This document shows, piece after piece, positions 34,659 through 42,624 of a DNA stretch of 64,000 nt. The DNA comes from Candidatus Obscuribacterales bacterium. GTDB taxonomy: Bacteria > Cyanobacteriota > Vampirovibrionia > Obscuribacterales > Obscuribacteraceae. A program made the translations under genes and the position numbers. The notes beneath the pieces are model-generated. The model saw nothing but the letters and a program-made list of their open reading frames with translations. It had not been told where the DNA came from and searched no databases. How positions within the stretch are numbered: the first letter of the stretch is position 1; the number at the start of each line of letters is the position of its first letter. The stretch is from positions 1-64,000 of the forward strand of contig JAIETF010000066.1 of the NCBI GenBank assembly GCA_019745415.1, read 5' to 3'.

Positions 34659-35270
34659 GTGACAGTTGGCAGAAGAGAGCGAAAGAAGGAAGAAACTCGG
34701 AGAGCAATTCTGTCTGCTGCGGCAAATCTTTTCAGCCAGCGCGGTTACGAGGCTTCTTCTATCGATGAGATTGCTGAAGCAGCTGATGTAGCTAAAAGAA
34801 CCCTTTATAATAATTTTGAATCTAAAGAGCAGATTGTTTTAGCATTGCGATGCCAATATTTCGAAGCTCTTATCGAGAAAGCAATTGAGCAGGCTGAGAG
34901 TGCTAAGTCACCGCTTTCTGTTGTCGAGGGCTTCGTGGTCGATAGTGTTCGTTGGACATTCGAACAACCAGAGCTTGCTAGAGTTTTGTTCCGTGACGGT
35001 TCAATGCTTCCGCCTCCGCCCAAGTTTGGTCCTGATAATTCTATTCAGCTACCCATGCCGCCTTTTGTGCATCGTTTGTTGGAATTGGTGCTTCTCTGCC
35101 AGAAGAAAGGGGAGCTTAGAACCGATGTCGAGACTGAATTTTTGGTGCACCTTATTGGCTTTATTATTGTCTACACCAACTTGCAGACCTTTGGTAATGC
35201 CAGCGAGAAAGCCTCGGTAAAGCTTGCTAGAAGCTGCTTCCATGCTTTACTTGAAGGGCTTAAAGCTTAA
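34659..35270 (+). CDS. TetR-family transcriptional regulator
   Basis: 203 residues from the GTG at 34659, chosen because AAAGGCAGG lies about eight bases upstream; the frame is open to a GTG at 34638. The N-terminal helix-turn-helix is classical: RRAILSAAANLFSQRGYEASSIDEIAEAADVAKRTLYNNFESKEQIVLAL. The C-terminal ligand-binding part is Glu/Leu-rich and of usual length. The ligand is unknown. An SDR gene is divergently transcribed and a 14-bp inverted repeat lies between the two, so these are the likely targets. Confidence 0.93.
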   Translation: MTVGRRERKKEETRRAILSAAANLFSQRGYEASSIDEIAEAADVAKRTLYNNFESKEQIVLALRCQYFEALIEKAIEQAESAKSPLSVVEGFVVDSVRWTFEQPELARVLFRDGSMLPPPPKFGPDNSIQLPMPPFVHRLLELVLLCQKKGELRTDVETEFLVHLIGFIIVYTNLQTFGNASEKASVKLARSCFHALLEGLKA

Positions 35271-35291
35271 GAATAGAAACGGCGGCCCTTA

Positions 35292-35819
35292 TTACTTCAG
35301 TCGAAGCTCCATCATTACTTCATCTAGATAGACAAAATTTTCTTCCTTGCTGAGTCGCAAAGCCCGCTCTTCTCGTCCATATGCTTTGAAGCCTAGTCTT
35401 TCATAGAGCCGTATTGCCGGCTCGTTTCCCTCTGATACGGTCAGTTGAATTGCTTCCACATCGACATCGCTTTTGACTTTGCTGATTAGTCCTTGCATCA
35501 ACTTCGCTGCCAGTCCTTTGCCTCTTTTTGTCGGTGTGACATAGACACCCCAAATTACACCTTTGTGTTCCAATTTTTTACCCTTGCGTCTAAAAAATCC
35601 GCCCATGGCACAGATATCGCTGCCATTTTCGTCTAGTATCGCCAGAACAAAACGATTGCTTTCTTTCTTGATTTGCCCGCGCAAAAATTGATCACTCTCA
35701 TTGAGAAAATCATCGAGAGAGGCACCGAATGCTTCCGGTGCCTTTGCTAAAGCTTCACCACGTAATTTTTTGAAGCGTGCAAGACCCAGGTCATCATCAT
35801 CCAATACAAGTAATTCCAT
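35292..35819 (-). CDS. GNAT family N-acetyltransferase
   Basis: 175 residues from the ATG at 35819; a GTG at 35831 would add four residues. It transfers acetyl from acetyl-CoA to an amine. Motif A is VIWGVYVTPTKRGKGLAAKLMQGLI with the RGKGLA pyrophosphate loop, followed by motif B IQLTVSEGNEPAIRLYERLGFKAYG. The N-terminal part (RFKKLRGEALAKAPEAFGAS) is typical of RimI-like GNATs. The substrate is not determined. A terminator at 35856-35883 separates it from thrS upstream on the same strand, so it needs its own promoter. Confidence 0.88.
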   Translation of the reverse strand: MELLVLDDDDLGLARFKKLRGEALAKAPEAFGASLDDFLNESDQFLRGQIKKESNRFVLAILDENGSDICAMGGFFRRKGKKLEHKGVIWGVYVTPTKRGKGLAAKLMQGLISKVKSDVDVEAIQLTVSEGNEPAIRLYERLGFKAYGREERALRLSKEENFVYLDEVMMELRLK

Positions 35820-35855
35820 TTGAATTTGCACCCGCTTTAATCTAGTCTCGAAAGA

Positions 35856-35883
35856 AAAGAAGGGAACTTGCGCTCCCTTCTTT
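35856..35883 (-). terminator. Intrinsic terminator downstream of thrS
   Basis: Arms AAAGAAGGGA (35856-35865) and TCCCTTCTTT (35874-35883) are exact complements with an eight-base loop. Read on the minus strand the stem ends in CTTT and is followed by TCTTTC. It lies about 40 bases after the thrS stop. Confidence 0.75.
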
Positions 35884-35922
35884 CTCAGTTTTTACCGTTT
35901 TTCGGTACGCTTATTGATCCGT

Positions 35923-37875
35923 CTAGACGTATTCTTTTTTCTCTACTTCAGCTTTCATTTTTTCAACAAAATCTGAAAGCTTCATAGAGCCAAGATCACC
36001 CTGGCGGCGATGTCTCACTGCCACAGCGTCGCCTTCCACTTCTTTGTCGCCGATTACCACCATATATGGTGTCTGTTGCATCTGTGCTTCTCTGATGCGA
36101 TAGTTGATTGTTTCACTACGTTCATCGAGGTGCACGCGCATATCTAGATCGGTGAGAGCTTTGGCTGTTTTTCTAGCATGCTCTTGATGGCGATCTGAGA
36201 TCGGTATGACAGCTACCTGGGTCGGCGCCAACCAAAGCGGGAAGGCTCCGGCATAGTGTTCGATTAGTCCGCCGCAGAAGCGTTCCATCGAACCTAGCAC
36301 GGCGCGGTGCACCATGACTGTATGGTGCTTGTTGCCGTCTTCGCCGACATAGTTGACGTCAAAACGCTCTGGCAGGTTGAGGTCAACCTGCACAGTCGGT
36401 CCTTGCCATTCACGTCCGATGGCGTCAAAAAGTTTGACGTCGATCTTCGGTGCATAGAAAGCCCCGCCGCCTTCGTCCACTTCATAGTCCATGCCGCGTT
36501 TCTGCATGGCGCGCTCAAGCGCGCCTGTAGCCATTTCCCACTCTTCGTCGGTACCCATCGCCTGGGCCGGCTTGGTAGCCAGATAGGCTTTGTATTTATA
36601 GCCGAAGGTGGTCATAAGAGCGTCAATCAAATCAAGGATGCCTGAAATTTCACCCTCTAACTGTTCTGGGGTGCAAAAGATGTGCGAATCGTCTTGTGTA
36701 AATCCGCGCACTCTCAACATGCCGTGCAAGACGCCGGAACGCTCATAGCGATAGACAGTGCCCAGCTCTGCCATTCTGATTGGCAAGTCGCGATAACTAC
36801 GCAGTTTAGATTTGTAGATCATGATGTGACCGGGACAGTTCATCGGCTTGGCGCGATAGGCCTGACCGTCGATATCCATCGGCGAATACATGTTCTCTTT
36901 GTAGTTTTCTAGGTGACCGCTTATCTCATATAAGTGCTCGCTGGCAATGTGCGGTGTATAGACAAACTGATAGCCGCGTCTTCTGTGTTCGGCGCGCCAA
37001 TAGTTTTCGATGCAGTCGCGCACGGTGGCCAAATTGGGATGCCAAAAGATGAGACCCGGTCCCACTTCTTCGTGGGTCGAGAAAAGATCCAGCTGTTTGG
37101 CCAATTTGCGGTGGTCGCGCTTTTCGGCTTCTTCCAGCTTGTGCAGATAGTCTTCCAGATCTTTCTTGGTCCAAAAGGCTGTGGCATAAATGCGTTGTAG
37201 CTGTTCTTTATGCTCATCGCCGCGCCAGTAAGAACCCGAGACTTTCAAGAGTTTGAAAGCCTTGATTAGCCCGGTTGAGGGCAGGTGTGGTCCACGGCAG
37301 AGGTCGTTCCATATTGTGTTGCCGTCTTTATCTTGCATCAGATAGAGAGTCGGGTTATGGTCTCTGTGCTCGCGCAAAAGCTCGGCCTTAAACTTCTCGC
37401 CTTGGCTCTCGAACTCTTTCAGTTGCTTGTCGACATCAGTAATGTTATAGCGCACCAGCCTTTGTTTGGCTTCGGCTATTTTCTTCATTTCGGCTTCGAT
37501 GTTGGCTAGATCTTCGGTTGAGAGTGAATGATCTTTGATTTCAAAGTCGTAATAGAAGCCATTGTCGATGGTCGGACCGATGGCTATCTTTGCCTGGGGA
37601 AAGAGCTTTTGCACAGCTTGAGCCATGACGTGGGCGGTACTGTGTCTCAAAAGCTCTATCGACTGCGGATCGTCTGCGGTGAGGATTTTTACTTCCATGC
37701 CATCGGTGAGGGGAGTGTATAAATCACTCAGTTCGCCGTTTATTGAAAGACCCACAGCTTTGCGGAAGAGACCCTCGCTGATTTCTTTAGCCAGGTCGGC
37801 TCCGGTTTTGCCCTGGTCTAGTGTTTTTTCACTGCCGTCGGGAAGCTTAATCTTGACCTGTGTATTGACTGACAT
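35923..37875 (-). CDS. thrS: Threonyl-tRNA synthetase
   Basis: 650 residues, full length. It charges tRNA-Thr in the cytoplasm. The TGS domain (1-65), the editing domain with LRHSTAHVMAQAVQKLFP and the associated-domain histidines, the class II core with AKPMNCPGHIMIYK (zinc ligand Cys), RMAELGTVYRYERSGVLHGMLRVRGFTQDD and the C-terminal anticodon-binding domain are all recognisable. The ATG has AAAGGA upstream. It is third in the order mnmE-orf202-thrS on the same strand, with 73 bases separating it from orf202. No T-box leader is evident in that gap. Confidence 0.98.
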   Translation of the reverse strand: MSVNTQVKIKLPDGSEKTLDQGKTGADLAKEISEGLFRKAVGLSINGELSDLYTPLTDGMEVKILTADDPQSIELLRHSTAHVMAQAVQKLFPQAKIAIGPTIDNGFYYDFEIKDHSLSTEDLANIEAEMKKIAEAKQRLVRYNITDVDKQLKEFESQGEKFKAELLREHRDHNPTLYLMQDKDGNTIWNDLCRGPHLPSTGLIKAFKLLKVSGSYWRGDEHKEQLQRIYATAFWTKKDLEDYLHKLEEAEKRDHRKLAKQLDLFSTHEEVGPGLIFWHPNLATVRDCIENYWRAEHRRRGYQFVYTPHIASEHLYEISGHLENYKENMYSPMDIDGQAYRAKPMNCPGHIMIYKSKLRSYRDLPIRMAELGTVYRYERSGVLHGMLRVRGFTQDDSHIFCTPEQLEGEISGILDLIDALMTTFGYKYKAYLATKPAQAMGTDEEWEMATGALERAMQKRGMDYEVDEGGGAFYAPKIDVKLFDAIGREWQGPTVQVDLNLPERFDVNYVGEDGNKHHTVMVHRAVLGSMERFCGGLIEHYAGAFPLWLAPTQVAVIPISDRHQEHARKTAKALTDLDMRVHLDERSETINYRIREAQMQQTPYMVVIGDKEVEGDAVAVRHRRQGDLGSMKLSDFVEKMKAEVEKKEYV

Positions 37876-37948
37876 ATGTACCGTCCTTTCTGAATGCTCG
37901 GCATCTACAAACTGCCGAACTGGTTAGTCTGTCAATTTTATCAAGAGA

Positions 37949-38557
37949 TCAGAGCTTGAACTCGTTTTCAAGTTCTTCTATGAAGTTGGCAATTCGCTTT
38001 TGGTCTGTGAAAAACCTTACCCCTAGAGCATCCCAGCGGTAAATACCGGTCTCAACATTCCCGGCATCGATAAAGCACTCAACCCTATATGAGCCGGCGC
38101 TTACCTCAAGGGCAAGCTCAAAAGACGGCTCTGCCGGCTCGAAGAGAACGCGGTTCTTTTTGCCGTCGATTAGGTCTTTCAATTGTCTGGTCAGGTGGTT
38201 GATTTCGTCTTGGGGTTTGCGGCAAAGCACATAGGCATTGGCCACGGTTTGAATGTCTAATACAGCCTCTGCTAGGTCCTTGTTGGTTTTATGGGGGGTT
38301 GCGCTCATTCCAGCTGTGGCGTCTTTAGCTAATTGATTGGCATCGGTGGTATGCCTGGCCAGAACATCATCCATACTCAGTCGTTTTTCCGGGTCGAAGT
38401 CTGAGGCGAAAGAAAGCGCCCTATCTCCGCTTGTCAGGGTTAGTTCGATGTGCTGCCATTGCTGCACTTCTTTGACCAGGTCAACTTCCTGAAATGAGCG
38501 GGCTTTGATGGTAAAAGCCGAGATATATTCTTCGTCTTCGCAATAAAGTGTAGCCAT
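37949..38557 (-). CDS. Protein of unknown function between mnmE and thrS
   Basis: 202 residues, no signal peptide or membrane segment, and mildly acidic. Segments such as YISAFTIKARSFQEVDLVKEVQQWQHIELTL and a C-terminal ISVEC-like stretch (SFELALEVSAGSYRVECFIDAG) with IYRWDALGVRFFTD look like alternating beta strands, with a helical middle (LAEAVLDIQTVANAYVLCRKP). I do not recognise a family. It starts one base after the mnmE stop, so it is almost certainly translated from the same mRNA as mnmE. Whether it serves tRNA modification is unknown. Confidence 0.75.
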   Translation of the reverse strand: MATLYCEDEEYISAFTIKARSFQEVDLVKEVQQWQHIELTLTSGDRALSFASDFDPEKRLSMDDVLARHTTDANQLAKDATAGMSATPHKTNKDLAEAVLDIQTVANAYVLCRKPQDEINHLTRQLKDLIDGKKNRVLFEPAEPSFELALEVSAGSYRVECFIDAGNVETGIYRWDALGVRFFTDQKRIANFIEELENEFKL

Positions 38558-38558
38558 T

Positions 38559-39983
38559 TTATTTTCCTATACAAAAGTTGGCGAATACTTCGGTCAATAT
38601 TTCTTCGGTGACCACCTGACCAGAGATGGCGTCAAGGGCATCCACCGCCAGGCGCAGGTCGCTGGCTAGGCAGTCTTGGGGCAGCCCGGCTTGGGCGCTT
38701 TCTGTTAGACGGCTAAGCGATTCAACCGATTTGAGGCAGAGAGCGCCTTGTCTTTCATTTAGCGAGGCTGAAATCTCTTTGCGGGAATTGTCGAAGAGGG
38801 CGAAATTCTCAATGACATCTTTGAATGCTTCAATACCATCGCCGCTCAGGGCCGAGATCACAGTGGGTCTGCCCAGGCTGCCTGAGATTATTTTCTCGTC
38901 TTGGATTTTTGCGATGGAATTCTCATCAAGCAGGTCGGACTTATTGACCGCTACAAAATAGGGGCGGTCGAGCTCCCTTAATCGCTCGGCCATAAGAGAC
39001 TCTTCGCCTAAGGTTCCTGGCTCTGTGCCGTCAAGCAATATACAGGTCAGGTCTGCTTCTTCTGCCGAGCGCGTGGTGCGCTCAATTCCTATTTTTTCCA
39101 CCAGGTCTTCAGTATCTCGTAAGCCGGCGGTATCTATAACTATTACCGGGATTCCTCTAATATCGACTGGTTCTTCGATGCTGTCTCGGGTTGTGCCCGG
39201 TATGTCGGTCACTATGGCTCTTTCAAAATTGAGCAAACGGTTTAGCAGGCTTGATTTGCCAGCATTGGGTCGGCCGATGATGGCTAGTTTGAGCCCGTCT
39301 CTAAGGAAACGACCGGACCGGGCGGTTTCTGCCAAGTCTCTCAATTCTTGCAGGCTCTCATTAATGATCGGCTCTAGGTCGGCTAAGTCGAGGTCGCCCA
39401 CTTCTTCCGGAAAGTCAATGCCGGCCACGATGCGAGTGTAGAGTTCCATGAGGCGACTTCTAATCTCTTTTATGCGCTTACCCAGATGCCCTTGCAAAAC
39501 AGAGAGGGCAAGATGGCTTTGTCTCTCGGTTTTACAGTGAATTACATCAAGCACGGCTTCGGCCTGGGTTAAATCCAAGCGACCGGCAAGAAATCCTCTT
39601 TTAGTGAATTCGCCCTTTTCGGCTAGTCTCGCCCCTTGGGTCATAACCAAGTTCAGTATTTCGCGGGTCACCACCGGTGAACCATGACAGTTGATTTCGA
39701 CAAGGTCTTCACCGGTATAGGTGTTCGGACCTCGATAGGTGACCACCACGACTTCGTCGACAATTCTCCCTTCACGTAGGGGATCTTTGATATATCCGAT
39801 GTAGGCCCGGTGTGATTCGGGTACAAAATTATTTTTTGAATCAGAGACGGTCGTCTTGTTTCTTCTTTCGCTGAAAATTTTTCCAAGTATGGCGAAGGCT
39901 CTCTGTCCCGAAACCCTTACTATGGCTATGGCTCCCACTCCGGGGGCGGTTGAGATGGCGGTGATTGTGTCTTCGTCGAACAT
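38559..39983 (-). CDS. mnmE: tRNA uridine-5-carboxymethylaminomethyl modification GTPase MnmE
   Basis: 474 residues. With MnmG it installs cmnm5 at U34 of several tRNAs. The N-terminal folate-binding region (DTITAISTAPGVGAIAIVRVSG), the helical domain, the inserted G domain with G1 GRPNAGKSSLLN, DIPGTTRDSIEE, DTAGLRDTEDLVEKIGIER and NKSDL, and the C-terminal catalytic FCIGK motif with the conserved Cys are all present. It is the first gene of the mnmE-orf202-thrS run and diverges from the HU gene. mnmG is not in the window. Confidence 0.98.
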   Translation of the reverse strand: MFDEDTITAISTAPGVGAIAIVRVSGQRAFAILGKIFSERRNKTTVSDSKNNFVPESHRAYIGYIKDPLREGRIVDEVVVVTYRGPNTYTGEDLVEINCHGSPVVTREILNLVMTQGARLAEKGEFTKRGFLAGRLDLTQAEAVLDVIHCKTERQSHLALSVLQGHLGKRIKEIRSRLMELYTRIVAGIDFPEEVGDLDLADLEPIINESLQELRDLAETARSGRFLRDGLKLAIIGRPNAGKSSLLNRLLNFERAIVTDIPGTTRDSIEEPVDIRGIPVIVIDTAGLRDTEDLVEKIGIERTTRSAEEADLTCILLDGTEPGTLGEESLMAERLRELDRPYFVAVNKSDLLDENSIAKIQDEKIISGSLGRPTVISALSGDGIEAFKDVIENFALFDNSRKEISASLNERQGALCLKSVESLSRLTESAQAGLPQDCLASDLRLAVDALDAISGQVVTEEILTEVFANFCIGK

Positions 39984-40047
39984 GCTTTTAGGTGCTTTTT
40001 GTAGACTGATTCCAGAGAAAAAATCAGACTAGCACAGTCTAAAGTAC

Positions 40048-40076
40048 TTGAACTAAATAATTGGAGTTGGTAGTAT
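40048..40076 (+). promoter_or_regulatory. Promoter of the HU-like gene
   Basis: TTGAAC (40048-40053), a spacer of exactly 17 bases, and TAGTAT (40071-40076). The implied transcript begins near 40083, which excludes the upstream extension of the reading frame to 40061 and supports the ATG at 40133. Confidence 0.5.
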
Positions 40077-40132
40077 CTCCGATCGCAAAAATCTTAGCGA
40101 AACTATGTTTCCGCCAGCTTAGGACAAACAGC

Positions 40133-40603
40133 ATGAACAAAGCAGAACTAATCACTGAAGTGGCAAAAGCCACCGGACAAACCAAGCTGAACGTTCACAA
40201 TGCAGTTGCCGCAATGCTCCACACGCTGACTTCATCGTTGGCCAAGGGCGAGCGCGTAACTCTTGTAGGCTTCGGCACTTTCGAGCGTCGTCAAAGACAA
40301 GCTCGTTATGGCGTCAATCCCCAGAATCCCAAGGAAAAGCTCAAGATCAATGCTGCCAAAGTGCCGGTCTTCAGAGCTGGTCAGGAACTTAAAGATGTGG
40401 TGGACGGCAAAGCCAAACAGGCTCCCCTACCCAAGGCCGTAACTGCTGAGCCGAAACCGGCTAAGAAAGCTGCTGCCAAGCCGGCCAAAAAAGCTGCCGC
40501 TAAAAAATCGGTTGCTAAAAAGCCTGCTGCCAAGAAAGCCGCATCCAAAGCTGCTCCTAAAAAAGCCGCCAAGAAACCCGTCGCTAAGAAAAAGCGCCGC
40601 TAA
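40133..40603 (+). CDS. HU-family DNA-binding protein with Lys/Ala-rich C-terminal tail
   Basis: 156 residues from the ATG at 40133 (AGGA nine bases upstream). Residues 1-90 are a standard HU/IHF domain: MNKAELITEVAKATGQTKLN, VTLVGFGTFERRQRQARYGVNPQNPKEKLKI and AAKVPVFRAGQELKDVV. A tail of about 60 residues follows, made of AKKAAAKPAKKAAAKK-type units with Pro, resembling eukaryotic histone H1 and the tails of some actinobacterial and cyanobacterial-relative HU proteins. It should bind the DNA backbone non-specifically and compact the nucleoid. A strong terminator follows 26 bases after the stop. Confidence 0.95.
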   Translation: MNKAELITEVAKATGQTKLNVHNAVAAMLHTLTSSLAKGERVTLVGFGTFERRQRQARYGVNPQNPKEKLKINAAKVPVFRAGQELKDVVDGKAKQAPLPKAVTAEPKPAKKAAAKPAKKAAAKKSVAKKPAAKKAASKAAPKKAAKKPVAKKKRR

Positions 40604-40628
40604 TCTAGCAAAATAGCTTGGAAGTTCT

Positions 40629-40667
40629 AGAAAAGAGGAAGTTTATGCTTCCTCTTTTCTTTTATTA
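40629..40667. terminator. Bidirectional intrinsic terminator
   Basis: Arms AGAAAAGAGGAAG (40629-40641) and its exact complement (40648-40660) with a six-base loop, then TTTTATT on the plus side. It ends the HU transcript and overlaps the 3' end of the convergent protease gene, for whose operon it can also terminate. Confidence 0.9.
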
Positions 40668-41332
40668 GCAAGCTTGGTTAAAAGCCAGATGCTGATCAAA
40701 TTAATGACCATATGACAGATCATCGGCGTGAGCAGGTTGCCTGTCTTTACTTTGAGATAGCTCATCAGCATGCCCACCAGCCCTGCCCAGGCTGCATAAG
40801 GAAAGTAGTAGAGGCGGGGAAAATGAGCCAAGGCAAAGCAAAGATTGGCGTTAAGTGAACCAACTTTGGCTTCCAATACCCCGCGAAAGAAAATTTCTTC
40901 GCTTACCCCTGAGATAAAGGCGAGAAAGCAGACCTTAAAGAGGGTCATGCCACCGAAGAGGGGCATCATTTCTCGAAAGATCAGGTCTCTAAAGGAACGA
41001 AAGAGATAGATATTGTTTTTTGGGTTGAGGCTGAAAATCATCAATATTATGTTCAGACATGAGACTGCGAGCCCGGCGCAAAGACCATAGCTTAATGTTT
41101 GGCGAAGAACTTCAGCGCTGAAAGGGTTGTCGAGGTAAAGGGCCTTGCTGTCAAAAGAAGCTAGATTGAGCCATAGGGTCGAGAGTAGCAAAAGACCAGT
41201 CTCAACAAGCACAGTCATTATAAATACTGTGTCTGCATTAAAAGATGACGGTATTTCTATCAGATCGTCTTCATTGTTGTCCGGCTCGTTCTGATTTTCG
41301 GGCTCGTTTTCATTATCTGGAGGTTCAGGCAA
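40643..41332 (-). CDS. CPBP-family intramembrane metalloprotease
   Basis: 229 residues with six or so hydrophobic segments after an acidic, Asn/Glu-rich N-terminus (NENEPENQNEPDNNEDD). The family motifs are present: SEEIFFRGVLEA (Glu-Glu-x3-Arg), the His in FALAHFPRL and the later HMVINL. These proteins (CAAX protease/bacteriocin-processing) cleave inside membranes, and the substrate is unknown. The start overlaps the truB stop by eight bases, so it is translated from the rimP-truB operon mRNA and is its last gene. Confidence 0.88.
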   Translation of the reverse strand: MPEPPDNENEPENQNEPDNNEDDLIEIPSSFNADTVFIMTVLVETGLLLLSTLWLNLASFDSKALYLDNPFSAEVLRQTLSYGLCAGLAVSCLNIILMIFSLNPKNNIYLFRSFRDLIFREMMPLFGGMTLFKVCFLAFISGVSEEIFFRGVLEAKVGSLNANLCFALAHFPRLYYFPYAAWAGLVGMLMSYLKVKTGNLLTPMICHMVINLISIWLLTKLANKRKEEA

Positions 41333-42278
41333 GCACCACCTCCGGCTTTAGAAGTCCGTCTTCTGTAAGTGAGGCAACTCCCAGCGCTTCATGCTCAGAG
41401 TTAGACAATAAAAAGTATTGAGATTCATGCTGGTCAAATTGAGGACTCTTTATTTTTTGTCCTTGGCAAAAGCGGCGCCTCAGGTCAGGGTCTTCTACTG
41501 CTAGTATCGGTAGACCTACTCTCTCAATGGGTAAGAGAGGCATTGTTTCGCCGCGCTCCTTTAGTTCATCTAGGCTATGGCAGTCACTTTCTTGGAAAGC
41601 ACCGGCAGTGGTGCGGCGTAGCTGGTCGAGACAAGCTCCGCAACCAAAGTGTTCGCCAAGGTCTCTTGCAATCGACCTGATATAAGTGCCGCTGGAGCAG
41701 TGAATTTTAAGTGAGATTCTGCTTGCTGTTTCGTCATGGTCGTTACTGGTGAGATCAAGGCTTTTGAGCCTGATATCGTATATGGTGACATGTCGTTTCT
41801 TGACGTGGGTCTCTAATTCTGCGTGTTTGATTTCGCCGCTTCGCGCTAGATCATAAAGGCGGCGGCCGTTAATATGAATGGCACTGTAGAGCGGCGGCAT
41901 TTGCTCGATGCTGCCCTGAAAGTGCGAAAGCGCCCGACTGATGTTTTCTTTTATTTGGTCTTTCAACTTTGAGTCGAGTGGCTTCTTTTCTAAAACTTCG
42001 CCCTCTATGTCATCTGTGGCTGTCACTGTTCCCAGCAAGACGCCGGCATCGTAAGTTTTGTCGTCTTTGAGAAAACGCAAAAGTCTAGTTGCTTTTCCCA
42101 CGGCCAGAATCATGACGCCGGTGGCCATCGGGTCTAGGGTGCCGGAATGACCGATTTGCTTTTGTTTGAGAGCGCGCCTTGCTATAGCTACGACATCGTG
42201 CGAAGTCATGCCTGCCGGTTTGTCTATACAGAGAAAACCGTGCCGCTCCGTTTTGGCTTGAGGTCTTTCAGACTTCAC
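41325..42278 (-). CDS. truB: tRNA pseudouridine(55) synthase TruB
   Basis: 317 residues. It forms pseudouridine 55 in the T loop of tRNAs. The catalytic Asp lies in IGHSGTLDPMATGVMILAVG; other family features are FLCIDKPAGMTSHDVV, PLYSAIHINGRRLYDLAR and CSSGTYIRSIARDLGEHFGCGACLDQLRRT. A C-terminal PUA-like portion follows. The gene overlaps rbfA by 11 bases and the downstream protease gene by eight, indicating tight coupling in the operon. Confidence 0.97.
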   Translation of the reverse strand: MKSERPQAKTERHGFLCIDKPAGMTSHDVVAIARRALKQKQIGHSGTLDPMATGVMILAVGKATRLLRFLKDDKTYDAGVLLGTVTATDDIEGEVLEKKPLDSKLKDQIKENISRALSHFQGSIEQMPPLYSAIHINGRRLYDLARSGEIKHAELETHVKKRHVTIYDIRLKSLDLTSNDHDETASRISLKIHCSSGTYIRSIARDLGEHFGCGACLDQLRRTTAGAFQESDCHSLDELKERGETMPLLPIERVGLPILAVEDPDLRRRFCQGQKIKSPQFDQHESQYFLLSNSEHEALGVASLTEDGLLKPEVVLA

Positions 42279-42624
42279 CGCGAGAAATTTTGCCCAGTAG
42301 GTCTGCTACTTTAGAGCCCCGTTCCAGAGAATCATCCAGTTTGAATGAAAGCTCCGGTGCAAAGCGCAGTTTCAGTCTGCGGCAGATTTCTCCTCTTATA
42401 TAGCCGGCTTGCTCGTTCAAGGCATCCATAATCGCCTGTCTATCGCCCTCACCAAAGATTGAAACAAAGACTTTGGTGGCGCGCAGATCGGGTGAGCACT
42501 CTACATCAGTAATTGAAATTAGGCCAGAAACCGATAGACGGGGATCTTTCAGATCTCGTCTGATCATTTCAGCCAGTTCTTTCTTTATTGACTGGGCTAC
42601 GCGTAATGCTCGTTCTGCGGTCAT
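42268..42624 (-). CDS. rbfA: Ribosome-binding factor A
   Basis: 118 residues, usual length. It binds the 30S subunit during late maturation of 16S rRNA. Family features: ERALRVAQSIKKELAEMIRRDLKDPRL, VSGLISITDVECSPDLRATKVFVSIFG and the ending LKLRFAPELSFKLDDSLERGSKVADLL. Its ATG immediately follows the infB stop (TAAATG), and its end overlaps truB. Confidence 0.97.
   Translation of the reverse strand: MTAERALRVAQSIKKELAEMIRRDLKDPRLSVSGLISITDVECSPDLRATKVFVSIFGEGDRQAIMDALNEQAGYIRGEICRRLKLRFAPELSFKLDDSLERGSKVADLLGKISRGEV

Noticed and set aside
37899..37919. Hairpin TCGGCA/TGCCGA upstream of thrS as a T-box riboswitch
   Set aside because: The gap is only about 70 bases, with no T-box sequence or specifier loop; the stem is six base pairs with no T run.
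40061..40132. Upstream extension of the HU gene
   Set aside because: The region contains the likely -10 element and has no homology to the HU N-terminus; the ATG at 40133 matches the family start.
40441..40600. Independent lysine-rich small protein
   Set aside because: It is the in-frame tail of the HU-like protein.
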